Assembly (NCBI RefSeq): GCF_900094575.1
Contig: NZ_FMAE01000004.1
Span: 248,001-312,000 of the forward strand
Length of the DNA: 64,000 bases
Source of the DNA: Bradyrhizobium yuanmingense
Lineage (GTDB): Bacteria; Pseudomonadota; Alphaproteobacteria; Rhizobiales; Xanthobacteraceae
Direction of reading: 5' to 3'
In this document: in pieces, positions 32,682 to 42,302 of the stretch
Numbering within the stretch: the first letter of the stretch is position 1
Layout: each line of letters begins with the position of its first letter
Notes under the pieces: generated by a model
What the model was told of the DNA's origin: nothing
Database searches by the model: none
The model's input: the letters and a program-made list of their open reading frames with translations, nothing else
Made by a program: the position numbers and the translations under genes

Positions 32682-33098
32682 ATGTCTACTGCCGCAAAAC
32701 CCGAAAGCCCGATGACCGACGCCGAGATTGTCGAGGCCTATCTTACCGCTTCGATGATACCGGATCCCGACGCCGCTGCGGCCTATATGAAGCCGGGCAC
32801 GGTGATCACGTTCACCGGCGGGCGCGCGTTCGACCATCCGCGCGGGCCGACCGGCTTCAACGCGAAACGCTATCGCTGGGTCAAGAAGAAGATGGACCGG
32901 TTCGACGTCTGCCCGGGCGCGGACGAGACCGTCGTCTACAGCGTCGGCACGCTCTATGGCGAGTGGATGGACGGCACGCCGTTCGAGGGCAACCGCTACG
33001 TCGATCGCTTCGTCGTGAGGGACGGGCAGATCGTGAAGATGGATGTCTGGAACGACAGCGCCGAGCGCATCCTCGTCCAGCGCGGCATCGAGGCTTAG
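32682..33098 (+). CDS. NTF2-like (SnoaL-type) protein
   Basis: 138 aa. MTDAEIVEAYLTASMIPDPDAAAAYMKPGTVITFTGGRAFDHPRG is the helix-strand opening of the NTF2/SnoaL cone fold, followed by DETVVYSVGTLYGEWMDGTPFEGNRYVDRFVVRDGQIVKMDVWNDSAERI. Such proteins are small cytoplasmic hydratases, isomerases or ligand binders. The context, opposite a deaminase and beside a GntR regulator, suggests a step in heterocycle breakdown. It overlaps the convergent gntR 3' end by 4 nt. Confidence 0.75.
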   Translation: MSTAAKPESPMTDAEIVEAYLTASMIPDPDAAAAYMKPGTVITFTGGRAFDHPRGPTGFNAKRYRWVKKKMDRFDVCPGADETVVYSVGTLYGEWMDGTPFEGNRYVDRFVVRDGQIVKMDVWNDSAERILVQRGIEA

Positions 33099-33853
33099 CC
33101 CCTCCGCGCGATTTTCGGTAGCTTGACGACGCGATTGCTCGTCACCTCGTCCGCATAGGGTGCGAGGATGTCGAGCAGATCGCGGCCACGCTGCGGAGTG
33201 GGAGCGACCAGCGCACGATTGGCCACCGAATCCAGGTGATGATGCATCAATTCCATCACCTTGGCCGCATCGCCCTTGGCAAGCGCCGCGATGATGGCGC
33301 GGTGCTCGTTGATGGCGCATTCGGTGGAATGCGGCCGGCTGTACAGCGACAGCGTCAGGCAGCAGCGATAGGCGACCTCGCTGACATAGCGCACCAGAAT
33401 CGGGCTGTTCGTCATATGGGCGAGCAGAATGTGGAATTCGGTCGCGAGTCGGATCGACACCGCATCCGTGCCGCCGCGGGCGCGATCCTCGGCATCGACA
33501 TGGGCGTTCAGCTCGGCGATCTGCGCCTTGGTCAGCTTGCCCGCGAGCTGGCGCACGACGAGGCGTTCGAGCTCGATGCGGATGTCGAAGGCATCGCGCG
33601 CCTCCTGCCAGCTCGGCGTCGCCACCACGGCGATCCGGTTGCGGCGGAGCTCGACCAGGCCTTCGGCGGCGAGTTGACCTAGCGCATGGCGGGCAATGGT
33701 GCGGCTGACGCCGAAACGTTCGCCGAGCGCATCTTCCGGCAGCTTGGCGCCGGGCTCCAGCGCCTGCTCGATGATGGCGCGCCGGAGCGCGCGGCAGATT
33801 ACGCTGACCTTGTCCGACGATTCAGAAGTCTTGCTGCTGGCGCGCGCCGCCAT
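33095..33853 (-). CDS. GntR family regulator with FCD domain
   Basis: 252 aa. The winged helix is VICRALRRAIIEQALEPGAKLPEDALGERFGVSRTIARHALGQLAAEGLVELRRNRIAVVA. The FCD ligand domain is EARDAFDIRIELERLVVRQLAG ... ATEFHILLAHMTNSPILVRYVSEVAYRCCL ... EHRAIIAALAKGDAAKVMELMHHHLDSV, with likely metal-binding Asp and three His residues. FadR-type GntR dimers bind short palindromes and respond to small organic acids. TGCATGCA sites lie in its own promoter (33918) and in both adjacent regulatory gaps, so it likely controls the deaminase, NTF2-like and ABC transporter genes. Confidence 0.9.
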   Translation of the reverse strand: MAARASSKTSESSDKVSVICRALRRAIIEQALEPGAKLPEDALGERFGVSRTIARHALGQLAAEGLVELRRNRIAVVATPSWQEARDAFDIRIELERLVVRQLAGKLTKAQIAELNAHVDAEDRARGGTDAVSIRLATEFHILLAHMTNSPILVRYVSEVAYRCCLTLSLYSRPHSTECAINEHRAIIAALAKGDAAKVMELMHHHLDSVANRALVAPTPQRGRDLLDILAPYADEVTSNRVVKLPKIARRG

Positions 33854-33917
33854 CGGCGAATCTCATGGGAATGATATCTCTCTTTAGCACAGGCTCGCGC
33901 CGATTCAGCGCTCCAAT

Positions 33918-33925
33918 TGCATGCA
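33918..33925. promoter_or_regulatory. TGCATGCA operator candidate, site 2 (gntR promoter)
   Basis: CAATTGCATGCAGTTTG (33914-33930) has the core palindrome flanked by AA on the left and TT on the right. It lies 65 bp upstream of the gntR start, consistent with autoregulation. Confidence 0.6.
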
Positions 33926-34022
33926 GTTTGGCCTTCGGACTGCCTAAATCGAATCCGGCGGTTTGGCGCGGGTTTCGGCTAGGCCTTTAGATCTCGCGGG
34001 GCTCGATCGCTGGCATCCAGCT

Positions 34023-34030
34023 TGCATGCA
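34023..34030. promoter_or_regulatory. TGCATGCA operator candidate, site 3 (ABC transporter promoter)
   Basis: GCTTGCATGCACTTTTTT (34019-34036) ends 7 nt before the first start codon at 34043; a degenerate TGCGCATGCA follows over the start. A repressor here would block ribosome or polymerase access. Confidence 0.6.
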
Positions 34031-34042
34031 CTTTTTTCCGTG

Positions 34043-34906
34043 ATGCGCATGCAACCCAACGCCCAGTTCGACGGCCAGCCCGTTCCCGAAGGCTCTGCGA
34101 CGATCGCGATCGAGCTGTCGGAGGCCTCGGTGACCTTCGGGCGCGGCGACCGCGCCGTGCCTGCTTTGTCGAAGACCACGCTCAAGATCGCCGACGGCGA
34201 GTTTGTCGCATTGGTCGGCCCGTCCGGATGCGGCAAATCGACCATATTGCGTCTCGTCAGCGGCCTGGTGCAGCCGACCAGCGGCGTCGTCATCGTCGGC
34301 GGCCGCGAGGTGGCGGCCCGGGCGATGCGGGTCGGCATGGCCTTTCAGAACCCGACCATGCTGCCGTGGATGACGATCGAGCGGAACATCATGCTGCCGC
34401 TGAAGATCGTCGAGCCGTTCCGCCCGAAGTTCCGCAAGCTGCGCAAGACCGAATTCCGCGACAAGGCCAATGCGCTGCTGGAGCAGGTCGGCCTCAAAGG
34501 GTTTGGCAACCGCTATCCCTGGCAGCTCTCCGGCGGCATGCTCCAGCGCGCCAATCTCTGCCGCGCGTTGATCCACGAGCCGCGCATGCTGCTGCTCGAC
34601 GAGCCCTTCGGCGCGCTCGACCAGTTCACCCGCGAGGAGCTATGGGCGATCCTCCAGAATCTCTGGATGACGCACAAGCCAACCGTGCTGCTGGTGACGC
34701 ACGATCTGCGCGAGGCCGGTTTTCTCGCCAGTCGTATCTGCGTGATGAGCGCGCGTCCCGGCCGCATCCTCGACGACAGCCGCGTGGAGTTCGCGCGGCC
34801 GCGCACCGTGGCGATGACCTTTGAGCCGGATTTCGTCGCGCTGAACCAGAAGCTGCGCGCCTTCATCGAGGATGCGCGCAGCGCCGCTGAGCAGGGGGCA
34901 GGCTGA
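34043..34906 (+). CDS. ABC transporter ATPase, nitrate/sulfonate/taurine (SsuB/TauB) type
   Basis: 287 aa from ATG 34043; ATG 34049 is equally possible and neither has a strong ribosome site. Motifs: GPSGCGKST (Walker A), FQNPTMLPWMTIERNIMLPLKI (Q-loop), LSGGMLQR (signature), LLLDEPFGALDQFTREELW (Walker B) and VLLVTHDLREAGFLASRI (switch His). It energises the permease and NMT1-type binding protein that follow. TGATG overlap with the permease gene. The substrate is likely a heterocycle or pyrimidine-like compound given the flanking deaminases. Confidence 0.9.
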   Translation: MRMQPNAQFDGQPVPEGSATIAIELSEASVTFGRGDRAVPALSKTTLKIADGEFVALVGPSGCGKSTILRLVSGLVQPTSGVVIVGGREVAARAMRVGMAFQNPTMLPWMTIERNIMLPLKIVEPFRPKFRKLRKTEFRDKANALLEQVGLKGFGNRYPWQLSGGMLQRANLCRALIHEPRMLLLDEPFGALDQFTREELWAILQNLWMTHKPTVLLVTHDLREAGFLASRICVMSARPGRILDDSRVEFARPRTVAMTFEPDFVALNQKLRAFIEDARSAAEQGAG

Positions 34907-35682
34907 TGTTCGGGATCGATGTCAGGCAAAAAGCGTGGTCGGCGGGGCTGATCGTGCTGTTCTTCGTCGCCTGGGAGCTGTTCTGCCTGATGACCGGCAT
35001 GTCCGACCTGGTGCTGCCGCGGCCATCGCAGGTCTTCGTGACGCTGGTCCAGCGCTTCCCGGTGCTGTGGCCGCACATCGTGCAGACGCTCGCCACCACC
35101 ATGCTCGGCTTCGTGCTTGGCGTCGCGCTCGGCGTCGCCCTCGGCGCGATCATCGGCGTGTCGAAGACGGCCTACGACACTTGCTATCCGCTGCTGATCG
35201 GCTTCTCCTCGATCCCCAAGGTCGCGGTGGTGCCGATCTTCGTGCTGTGGTTCGGCTCCGGCACGGTGCCGGCGGTGCTGACTGCGCTGTCGATCTGCTT
35301 CTTCCCGATCGTGGTCAATATCGCGACGGGACTTGCCACCACGGAGCCCGAGCTCGAGGACGTCTTGAAGGCGCTCGGCGCCAGCAAGCTCGATATCCTC
35401 TGGAATGTCGGTCTGCCGCGCACCATGCCGTTCTTCTTTGCTTCGCTGAAGGTCGCGATCTCCTACGCCTTCGTCGGCGCGGTGCTGTCGGAGACGGTCG
35501 CCTCCAACCGCGGCATCGGCAACGTCATGATGACCGCGTCCTCCAATTTCAACGTGCCGCTGGTGTTCGCGGGCTTGTTCGTGCTCGCCGGGCTCGGTGT
35601 CGCGCTCTACGTCGTGTTCTCGCTGATCGAAGGACAGGTCACCGGCTGGGCCACGCGCAAGAACGACGTGATCGCCACCTGA
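34906..35682 (+). CDS. ABC transporter permease, SsuC/TauC type
   Basis: 258 aa with six hydrophobic helices. The inner-membrane BPD motif is TEPELEDVLKALGASKLDILWNVGLPRTMPFFFASLKVAISYAFVGAVLSE, with the EAA-loop sequence for ATPase contact. Length and order match the nitrate/sulfonate/thiamine-precursor permease family. It shares one base with the preceding ATPase stop. Confidence 0.9.
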   Translation: MFGIDVRQKAWSAGLIVLFFVAWELFCLMTGMSDLVLPRPSQVFVTLVQRFPVLWPHIVQTLATTMLGFVLGVALGVALGAIIGVSKTAYDTCYPLLIGFSSIPKVAVVPIFVLWFGSGTVPAVLTALSICFFPIVVNIATGLATTEPELEDVLKALGASKLDILWNVGLPRTMPFFFASLKVAISYAFVGAVLSETVASNRGIGNVMMTASSNFNVPLVFAGLFVLAGLGVALYVVFSLIEGQVTGWATRKNDVIAT

Positions 35683-35721
35683 TTTCTTGAACCGTCACGC
35701 AACGAAGCTGAGGAGGTCTCG

Positions 35722-36747
35722 ATGTTGAGGAAGTTAACCGCCGCGCTGCTTGGATTGGCGCTATCCGCAGGCGCCGCCACCGCGCAGGAGACCACGATCA
35801 AGTTCACGCTAGGCTGGAAAACCCAGGGCAGCGACGCTGCCTTCTTCTATGCCAAGGACAACGGCTTCTTCAAAGAGGAAGGCCTCAACGTCGTCATCGA
35901 TCAGGGCGAGGGCTCCGGCGCCACCGTCACGCGCGTGATGTCGGGCGCCTATGACGCCGGCTTCGGCGACGTCAACGCCATCATCCAGAACGCCTCGACC
36001 AAGCCGCAGGAGGCGCCCGTCATGGTCTACATGATGTGGAACCAGCCGCCGTTCGCCATCGTCGCCAAGAAGAGCAGCGGCATCAACACCATCAAGGATT
36101 TCGAAGGCCGCACGCTCGGCGGTGCGCAGGGCACGCCGACCACGCGCTTGTTGCCGGTGTTCACCCGCAAGAACGGGCTCGACGGCGAGAAGATCAAGAT
36201 CTCCAACATGGCGCCGAACCTGCAGGAGCCGATGCTGATCAAGGGCGACATCGATGCGGCCCTCGTCTTCAACATCACCAGCTATTTCAATCTGGTGCTC
36301 AACCGCCAGGATCCGGACAAGGACTTTAAATGGTTCTCCTTCGGTGAATATGGCCTCGATCTCTACTCCAACGGCGTGATGGTCTCCCGCAAGCTGATCG
36401 CCTCGAATCCGAAGGCCGTGGCGGGCCTGGTGCGCGCCATCAACAAGGGTGCGATCGCGATCGCCAAGGACCAGAATGCCGGCATGAAGGCGGCACTGAA
36501 CTACGACAACCTCATCAACGCCGAGGTGGAGAAGCGCCGGCTGCAATATTCCTTCGAGAAGCTGATCGTCTCGTCCGAGATGAAGGAGATCGGCATCGGC
36601 GACATCAAGGACGACCGGATGACGCGCGCGATCGGCATCGTGGTCGAGGGCTATCAGCTCGCCCGTGCGCCGACGCCGGCGGAGGTGTTCTCGCGCGAAT
36701 TCCTGCCGCCGCGCGCGGAGCGGGAACTGGTGTACACTGCCAACTGA
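35722..36747 (+). CDS. ABC transporter binding protein, NMT1/THI5-like
   Basis: 341 aa with GAGGAGGTCTCG before the ATG. A signal peptide (MLRKLTAALLGLALSAGA) ends near ATAQE. The mature part TTIKFTLGWKTQGSDAAFFYAKDNGFFKEEGLNVVIDQGEG is the classic NMT1 opening for pyrimidine-precursor, sulfonate or riboflavin-type receptors, followed by GRTLGGAQGTPTTRLLPVFTRKNGLD. It supplies ligand to the permease just upstream; the deaminase at 36764 follows 17 nt after its stop and shares the operon. Confidence 0.88.
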   Translation: MLRKLTAALLGLALSAGAATAQETTIKFTLGWKTQGSDAAFFYAKDNGFFKEEGLNVVIDQGEGSGATVTRVMSGAYDAGFGDVNAIIQNASTKPQEAPVMVYMMWNQPPFAIVAKKSSGINTIKDFEGRTLGGAQGTPTTRLLPVFTRKNGLDGEKIKISNMAPNLQEPMLIKGDIDAALVFNITSYFNLVLNRQDPDKDFKWFSFGEYGLDLYSNGVMVSRKLIASNPKAVAGLVRAINKGAIAIAKDQNAGMKAALNYDNLINAEVEKRRLQYSFEKLIVSSEMKEIGIGDIKDDRMTRAIGIVVEGYQLARAPTPAEVFSREFLPPRAERELVYTAN

Positions 36748-36763
36748 GATTGGAGGAACAGCC

Positions 36764-38197
36764 ATGGCCACGGCGATCTCGGCAACCAGCCTGTTCCGTG
36801 GCCCTGACCGTGGCGTCAGCGAGAACGTCGTGCTGCGGCACGACGAGGGCGTCATCACCGAAATCTCGGAAGGAGCGGGGCCGGCGCCTCGCTCCTTCGT
36901 CATCCCTGCCTTCGTCAACGCCCATGATCATGCCCGTGCCACGGCGTCGTCCTTCGGTGCGGTCGGCATGCCCCTGGAAAGCTGGATTTTGCGAACCGCG
37001 CTGGGCTCGCCGGTCGATCCCTATCTGACAGCCGTCTCGGCATTGGCCCGTTCCGCCAAGGCAGGCTGCGCGGCGATGATGGTCCATTACACGCGTCCGA
37101 GCGGGACGATGCCGCTGCTGGACGAGGCCAAGGCCATCGCGAAAGCCGCATCCGAGGTCGGGATTCGCATGGCGTTTGCAATGGCGGTGCGCGACCAGAA
37201 CCCCGTCGTCTACGGTGATGCCGAGCCGGTGCTTTCAGGGCTTCCCGGGGACGATCGCAAGACGATCGAGGATCTCTTCGTTCGCGCGCCGCTGTCGCCG
37301 AAGGCCTATATCGAGCTGACCGATGCGATTGCCGCAGCCATCGCCGGACCGATGGTCGACGTGCAGCTCGGGCCCGCCGGCGTGCAATGGTGCTCGAAGC
37401 CGCTGCTGGAGGCCGTCGCGGAGAACTCCGCACGGACCGGTCGCCGCATTCACATGCATCTGTTGGAAACAGTTTATCAGCGCGCCTGGGCCGACCAGCA
37501 CTTTCCGGACATGGTGCGCTGGCTTCGCGATGTCGGCTTTCTCTCCGGGCGGCTGACGCTGGCGCATTGCATTCACGCCCGTCCCGAAGAGCTCGAGATG
37601 ATCGCGGCCTCCGGCGCGCGCATCGTCACCAATTTCAGCTCGAACATGCATCTGCGTTCGGGCCTCGCCCCGATCGCCGCCGCGCACAGATGCGGCTGCG
37701 CCATTGCCGTCGGCGTCGACGGCCTGGCGCTGGACGAGGATGACGACATCCTGCGCGAGATGCGGCTGGTGCAGATGGTCCACGGCGGCCTCGGCTTCAA
37801 GGCGACATGGACGCCGGCCGAGATGTTTTCGCTCGCCATCCGCAACGGACGCCATGCGACCGGGGCGCCCGGGAATGGTGAGCTCGCGGCGGGCAATCCC
37901 GCCGACTACGTCGTGATCGATCTTGACCGGCTGGATCGAGACCAGATCATGTCGGTTGACCCGATGGCGCTGCTGTTCGCGCGCGGCAATGCGTCGCTGG
38001 TAAAGGAGGTGGTCGTCGCCGGCAGGACGATCGCGCGGGACGGGGTCTGCACGGGCGTCGACCTTCCGGCCATCGAGCGCGAATCGCGGGCGATGTACCG
38101 CGCCAATGTCGGCAAGCTCGACAGCTTCCGGCGGATGTGGCCGTCCCTGTCGGATCGGTTGAGGGGCTGGTTCGAGCAGCAGCTGACGTGCCAGTGA
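36764..38197 (+). CDS. TRZ/ATZ-family amidohydrolase (deaminase-like)
   Basis: 477 aa from the ATG at 36764, with TTGGAGGAACAGCC upstream. Metal motifs: FVIPAFVNAHDHARATAS (HxH form is H-D-H), RRIHMHLLETVYQ, LTLAHCIHARPEELEMIAASGARIVTNFSSNMHLRSG and VGVDGLALDEDDDILREMRLV. These place it near S-adenosylhomocysteine, guanine and triazine deaminases. It is the last gene of the GntR-linked ABC transporter operon and probably acts first on the imported compound. Substrate not deducible. Confidence 0.8.
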   Translation: MATAISATSLFRGPDRGVSENVVLRHDEGVITEISEGAGPAPRSFVIPAFVNAHDHARATASSFGAVGMPLESWILRTALGSPVDPYLTAVSALARSAKAGCAAMMVHYTRPSGTMPLLDEAKAIAKAASEVGIRMAFAMAVRDQNPVVYGDAEPVLSGLPGDDRKTIEDLFVRAPLSPKAYIELTDAIAAAIAGPMVDVQLGPAGVQWCSKPLLEAVAENSARTGRRIHMHLLETVYQRAWADQHFPDMVRWLRDVGFLSGRLTLAHCIHARPEELEMIAASGARIVTNFSSNMHLRSGLAPIAAAHRCGCAIAVGVDGLALDEDDDILREMRLVQMVHGGLGFKATWTPAEMFSLAIRNGRHATGAPGNGELAAGNPADYVVIDLDRLDRDQIMSVDPMALLFARGNASLVKEVVVAGRTIARDGVCTGVDLPAIERESRAMYRANVGKLDSFRRMWPSLSDRLRGWFEQQLTCQ

Positions 38198-38198
38198 A

Positions 38199-38268
38199 GC
38201 AGCGTCCGTTTGGCCAGTATTGAAAAGCGCGATAGCTGGTAGTCGCTGTCCCGTCTGGCGGACGCTGC
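38199..38268. repeat. Inverted repeat after the amidohydrolase gene
   Basis: GCAGCGTCCG (38199-38208) and CGGACGCTGC (38259-38268), perfect 10-bp arms 50 nt apart, starting directly after the stop codon. Possibly a transcription end structure; no T run follows. Confidence 0.5.
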
Positions 38269-38326
38269 ATGTGTCGGTTATCACCCCCCTCGCGATAAGG
38301 CCGACGACCCCATTGAGGAGCAACTG

Positions 38327-39235
38327 ATGCGTCTACCCGTTCTTTTCCTTGCCCTGACAAGTCTTGCAGGCGCGGCGTCAGCCGAAGACCTCGCGGGCAC
38401 GCTCCAGAAGATCAAGGAGACCAAGAAGATCACGCTGGGCTATCAGGAGGCCTCCGTCCCATTCAGCTATCTCGACGGCAACCAGAAGCCGGTCGGCTTT
38501 GCCATGGACATCTGCCTCCGTATCGTCGAAGCCGTGAAGAAGCAGCTCGGCATATCAGACATTTCGGTCGAGACTGTCGCGGTGACGTCCTCGAACCGGA
38601 TTCCTTTGATGGTCAACGGCACGCTCGACCTGCATTGCTCGGCGACCACCAACAATGCCGACCGCCAGAAGCAGGTCGCCTTCACCAACACGCACTTCCT
38701 CAGCGCGACGCGGTTCGCGGCCAGGAAGGCGGCGAGCATCAAGACCATCGACGATCTCAAGGGCAAGGCGGTCACGGCGGTCGCGGGATCTGTGAACCTG
38801 ACGCAGCTCGCCAAGGTCAACACCGAGCGCAATCTCGGCATCAACATCATGCCGGCCAAGGACCAGGCCGAGGCCTTCCTGCTGCTGGAGACCGACCGCG
38901 CCCAGGCCTATGCGCTCGACGACGTCCAGCTCGCGGTCGCGATCGCGCGGTCGAAGGAGCCGCAAGCTTACATGATCAGCGAGGAGGCGTTCTCCAAGCC
39001 CGAGCCCTACGGCATCATGCTGCGGCGAGAGGATGCGCCGTTCAAGGCGCTCGCCGATCGCGCCACCGCGGAGCTTTATGCCAGCCCCGAGATCGAGGTG
39101 CTCTACAAGAAATGGCTGCAATCGCCGACGCCGCCGAACGGCCTCAACTATAACGTCCCAATGTCATCGGCCTTGCGCAACGCCTTCAAGAAACCGAGCT
39201 CGAGCGCCGATCCTGACGTCTATGTGGTGAACTGA
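38327..39235 (+). CDS. Polar amino-acid ABC transporter binding protein, orphan
   Basis: 302 aa with GAGGAGCAACTG before the ATG. A signal peptide (MRLPVLFLALTSLAGAASA) precedes EDLAGTLQKIKETKKITLGYQEASVPFSYLDGNQKPVGFAMDIC, the SBP_bac_3 opening of glutamate/aspartate (GltI-like) receptors. Later motifs are MVNGTLDLHCSATTNNADRQKQVAFTNTHFL and LKGKAVTAVAGSVNL. No permease or ATPase lies beside it, so it must pair with a transporter elsewhere or act as a sensor input. It is probably its own transcription unit. Confidence 0.85.
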   Translation: MRLPVLFLALTSLAGAASAEDLAGTLQKIKETKKITLGYQEASVPFSYLDGNQKPVGFAMDICLRIVEAVKKQLGISDISVETVAVTSSNRIPLMVNGTLDLHCSATTNNADRQKQVAFTNTHFLSATRFAARKAASIKTIDDLKGKAVTAVAGSVNLTQLAKVNTERNLGINIMPAKDQAEAFLLLETDRAQAYALDDVQLAVAIARSKEPQAYMISEEAFSKPEPYGIMLRREDAPFKALADRATAELYASPEIEVLYKKWLQSPTPPNGLNYNVPMSSALRNAFKKPSSSADPDVYVVN

Positions 39236-39256
39236 AGCGAAGGAAGAGCGCCCTTC

Positions 39257-40468
39257 TTACGCGTTCGAGTATTTCTTCAGCTCGAGCCGCGCGATCTGGT
39301 TGCGATGGACCTCATCGGGTCCATCGGCAAGTCGCAGCAAGCGCGCGGTGGCGTAGGCCTGCGTCAGGCCGAAATCGTTCGAGGTGCCGCCGCCGCCATG
39401 GGCCTGAATGGCCCAGTCGATGATCTGACAGGCCATGTTGGGCACGGCGACCTTGATCATTGCGATCTCTGCCTTCGCCACCTTGTTGCCGACCGTGTCC
39501 ATCGCATGGGCCGCGTTCAGCGTCAGTAGCCGCGCCTGCTCGATCATGATGCGCGCCTCCGCAATGCGCTCCTGCGTCACCGTCTGCTCCGAGACCGGCT
39601 TGCCGAAGGCGACCCGGCTCCGCACGCGGCGGCACATCTTCTCCAGCGTGCGTTCGGAAAGGCCGATCAGCCGCATGCAATGATGGATGCGGCCGGGCCC
39701 GAGACGGCCCTGCGCAATCTCGAAGCCGCGGCCCTCGCCGAGCAGCATGTTCTCCTTGGGCACGCGCACATTGGTGAACACCACTTCGGAGGCGCGGTCG
39801 GGCACTCCGTAGAAGCCGAACACGGGCAGGGGACGCTTGACCTCGATGCCCGGCGTGTCCATCGGCACCAGGATCATGGATTGCTGCTTGTGACGGTCGG
39901 GATTGTCGGGGTCGGTCTTGCCCATGAAGATGCAGATCTTGCAGCGCGGGTCGGTCGCGTTGGTGGTGTACCATTTGCGCCCGTTGATGACGTAATGGTC
40001 GCCGTCGCGTACGATCGAGCTCTCGATGTTGGTCGCATCGGATGATGCGACCGCCGGCTCGGTCATGGCGAAGCAGGAGCGGATTTCGCCCGCGAGCAGC
40101 GGCTTCAGCCAGCGCTCCTTGTCCTGCTCGCTGCCGTAACGCTCCAGCACCTCCATGTTGCCGGTGTCGGGCGCCGAGCAGTTGAAGACTTCAGGAGCAA
40201 GGTGCGAACGGCCCATCACCTCGCACAGTGGCGCGTATTCGAGATTGGAGAGGCCCGCGCCGTGATCGCTCTCGGGCAGAAACAGATTCCACAGCCCCTC
40301 CGCGCGCGCCAGCGGCTTAAGCTCCTCGACGACCGGATAGACCTTCCACGGCCCGAGCTCTTCAGCCTCGCGGTAGAAGCGCTCCTCGTTCGGATAGATG
40401 TGCCGGTCCATGAAGCTTTCGAGCCTGCGCTTGAGCTCGACGACTTTCGGCGACATCGGATAGAGCAT
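39257..40468 (-). CDS. Acyl-CoA dehydrogenase
   Basis: 403 aa; AAGGAGACCAGAAA precedes the ATG. Family motifs: [40 protein letters not shown] (FAD/substrate loop), [62 protein letters not shown] and [41 protein letters not shown]. It resembles the ACAD10/11 or FadE2 group rather than classical short-chain enzymes. It introduces the alpha-beta double bond into an acyl-CoA. It lies 31 nt downstream of the acyl-CoA ligase gene, so the two act in one pathway. Confidence 0.92.
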   Translation of the reverse strand: MLYPMSPKVVELKRRLESFMDRHIYPNEERFYREAEELGPWKVYPVVEELKPLARAEGLWNLFLPESDHGAGLSNLEYAPLCEVMGRSHLAPEVFNCSAPDTGNMEVLERYGSEQDKERWLKPLLAGEIRSCFAMTEPAVASSDATNIESSIVRDGDHYVINGRKWYTTNATDPRCKICIFMGKTDPDNPDRHKQQSMILVPMDTPGIEVKRPLPVFGFYGVPDRASEVVFTNVRVPKENMLLGEGRGFEIAQGRLGPGRIHHCMRLIGLSERTLEKMCRRVRSRVAFGKPVSEQTVTQERIAEARIMIEQARLLTLNAAHAMDTVGNKVAKAEIAMIKVAVPNMACQIIDWAIQAHGGGGTSNDFGLTQAYATARLLRLADGPDEVHRNQIARLELKKYSNA

Positions 40469-40499
40469 TTTCTGGTCTCCTTGATCGACGGCGAGCGGG

Positions 40500-42125
40500 T
40501 CACGCGACCCGGTACTCTTTGAACCTATCGCGCAGAGCGGATTTCAGCACCTTGCCGGTGCCGGTCATCGGGAATTCGTCGAGGAATTCGACGGCGTCCG
40601 GCAGCCACCAGCTCGCGATCTTCGGACGCATGTGCTCGAGCAGCGCCTTGCCGTCGACGGTCGCGCCCTTCTTGCGGACGACGAGGAGCAGGGGGCGCTC
40701 CTGCCATTTCTCGTGGCTGATCGCGACGACGGCCGCTTGCAGCACGTCGGGGTGGGACAGGGCGATGTCCTCGAGCTGGATCGAGGAGATCCACTCGCCG
40801 CCGGACTTGATCACGTCCTTGGAACGGTCGGTCAGCGTGACGTGGCCTTGTGGGTCGATCACGGCCATGTCGCCGGTGATCAGCCAGCCGTCGCGGTCGA
40901 GGCCTTCGTCCAGCTTCATGTAGCCGGAGGCAACCCAGGGCCCGCGGGCGCGCAAATGGCCGACCGTCTTGCCGTCGCGCGGCAGCTCAATGCCGGCGTC
41001 GTCGACGATGCGCAAATGCGTGCCGAAGCAGGCGCGGCCGGAGACCTGGCGACGGTCGAATTTCTCCTTCTCGCTGAGATGCTCCGAGCCCGGCCGCAGC
41101 CCCGGCATCGAGCAGCCCAGCGCCTCGGTCATGCCCCAGGCCTGGATGTAATCGACATTGTACTCGCGCTTCAGCTTCTCCACCATGGCGCGCGGTGGGG
41201 CCGAGCCCGACGACAACGTCGCGCGCAAGGCCGAGAATTTGTTGCCGGTCCGCCCGAGCCAATCGAGCAGGATCAGCCAGAAGCTCGGCACGCCCGCCGA
41301 CAGCGTCACCTTCTCGCCTTCCAGCAATTCATAGAGCTTGTCCGGCTCGTAGTTGCGGCCGGGCAGCACGAGCTTCGATCCCGTATAGGGCGCTGTGAAC
41401 GGCATGTTCCAGCCATTGCCGTGGAAGAGCGGCGCCATCGGCATCATCACCTCGCGCACACCTTCGACATGTCCCGGCAGGAAGTCGAAATTGCAGCAGG
41501 TCATGGTCTGCAGGATCGCGGCGCGGTGCGAGTAGATTACGCCCTTGGGATTGCCCGTCGTGCCCGACGTGTAGCAGATCGTCGAGGCAGACTTCTCGTC
41601 GAACTCCGGCCAGGCGAAGCCGGCATCGTTCTCGCGTTCCAGAAGCTCTTCGTAACAATGCACGTTCGCGAGCTTCGTCTCCGGCATCCGCTCGCGCGAG
41701 GACATCACGACATAGGCTTCGACCGTCGTTAGCTGCGGCGCGATCGCCTCCACGAGTGGCAGCGTGGCGCGATCGATGAAGAGCAGGCGGTCCCCGGCAT
41801 GGTTGATGATGTAGACGAGCTGCTCGGGAAACAGCCTGGGATTGACCGTGTGCAGCACGTAGCCCATGCCCGGCGCGGCGTAGAACATCTCGAAATGCCG
41901 GTGTGTATTCCAGGCCAGCGTTCCGACGCGGTCGCCTTGCTTCATGCCGAGCCGCTTCAGCGCCAGCGCCATGCGCTTGATACGCGGATGCGCGTCTGAG
42001 TAGGTGTAGCGATGGATGTCGCCCTCGATCTCGCGTGCGACGATCTCGGCTTCGCCATGATAATCGGCCGCATACTGGATCAGGCCGCTGATCAGCAGCG
42101 GCATGTCCATCATCAATCCCTGCAT
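40500..42125 (-). CDS. Fatty acid-CoA ligase (AMP-binding)
   Basis: 541 aa from the ATG at 42125, which has GGAGGGAGACC directly upstream; an ATG seven codons earlier lacks this. AMP-binding motifs: [22 protein letters not shown] (P-loop), [21 protein letters not shown] (adenine region), [47 protein letters not shown] (hinge) and the late catalytic Lys in [11 protein letters not shown]. The length and [10 protein letters not shown] fit medium- or long-chain acyl-CoA synthetases. It activates an acid for the dehydrogenase encoded next, and its promoter region is shared with the divergent monooxygenase gene. Confidence 0.9.
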   Translation of the reverse strand: MQGLMMDMPLLISGLIQYAADYHGEAEIVAREIEGDIHRYTYSDAHPRIKRMALALKRLGMKQGDRVGTLAWNTHRHFEMFYAAPGMGYVLHTVNPRLFPEQLVYIINHAGDRLLFIDRATLPLVEAIAPQLTTVEAYVVMSSRERMPETKLANVHCYEELLERENDAGFAWPEFDEKSASTICYTSGTTGNPKGVIYSHRAAILQTMTCCNFDFLPGHVEGVREVMMPMAPLFHGNGWNMPFTAPYTGSKLVLPGRNYEPDKLYELLEGEKVTLSAGVPSFWLILLDWLGRTGNKFSALRATLSSGSAPPRAMVEKLKREYNVDYIQAWGMTEALGCSMPGLRPGSEHLSEKEKFDRRQVSGRACFGTHLRIVDDAGIELPRDGKTVGHLRARGPWVASGYMKLDEGLDRDGWLITGDMAVIDPQGHVTLTDRSKDVIKSGGEWISSIQLEDIALSHPDVLQAAVVAISHEKWQERPLLLVVRKKGATVDGKALLEHMRPKIASWWLPDAVEFLDEFPMTGTGKVLKSALRDRFKEYRVA

Positions 42126-42302
42126 GGTCTCCCTCCGGATGGCCATGTCGTTGCATGGCGTAGGCTCGTGATTTGCGCTCGAGGTTAGCGGAAGGTCACG
42201 CAGCGTTCACGCAAAAAACAATCAGCGTGATTGCATGCCGCGCTTTTTCGGCGCTAACGTGCGGTGAGCTGCCGACGAAGCAGCATGCGCGGGAGGAATC
42301 GA

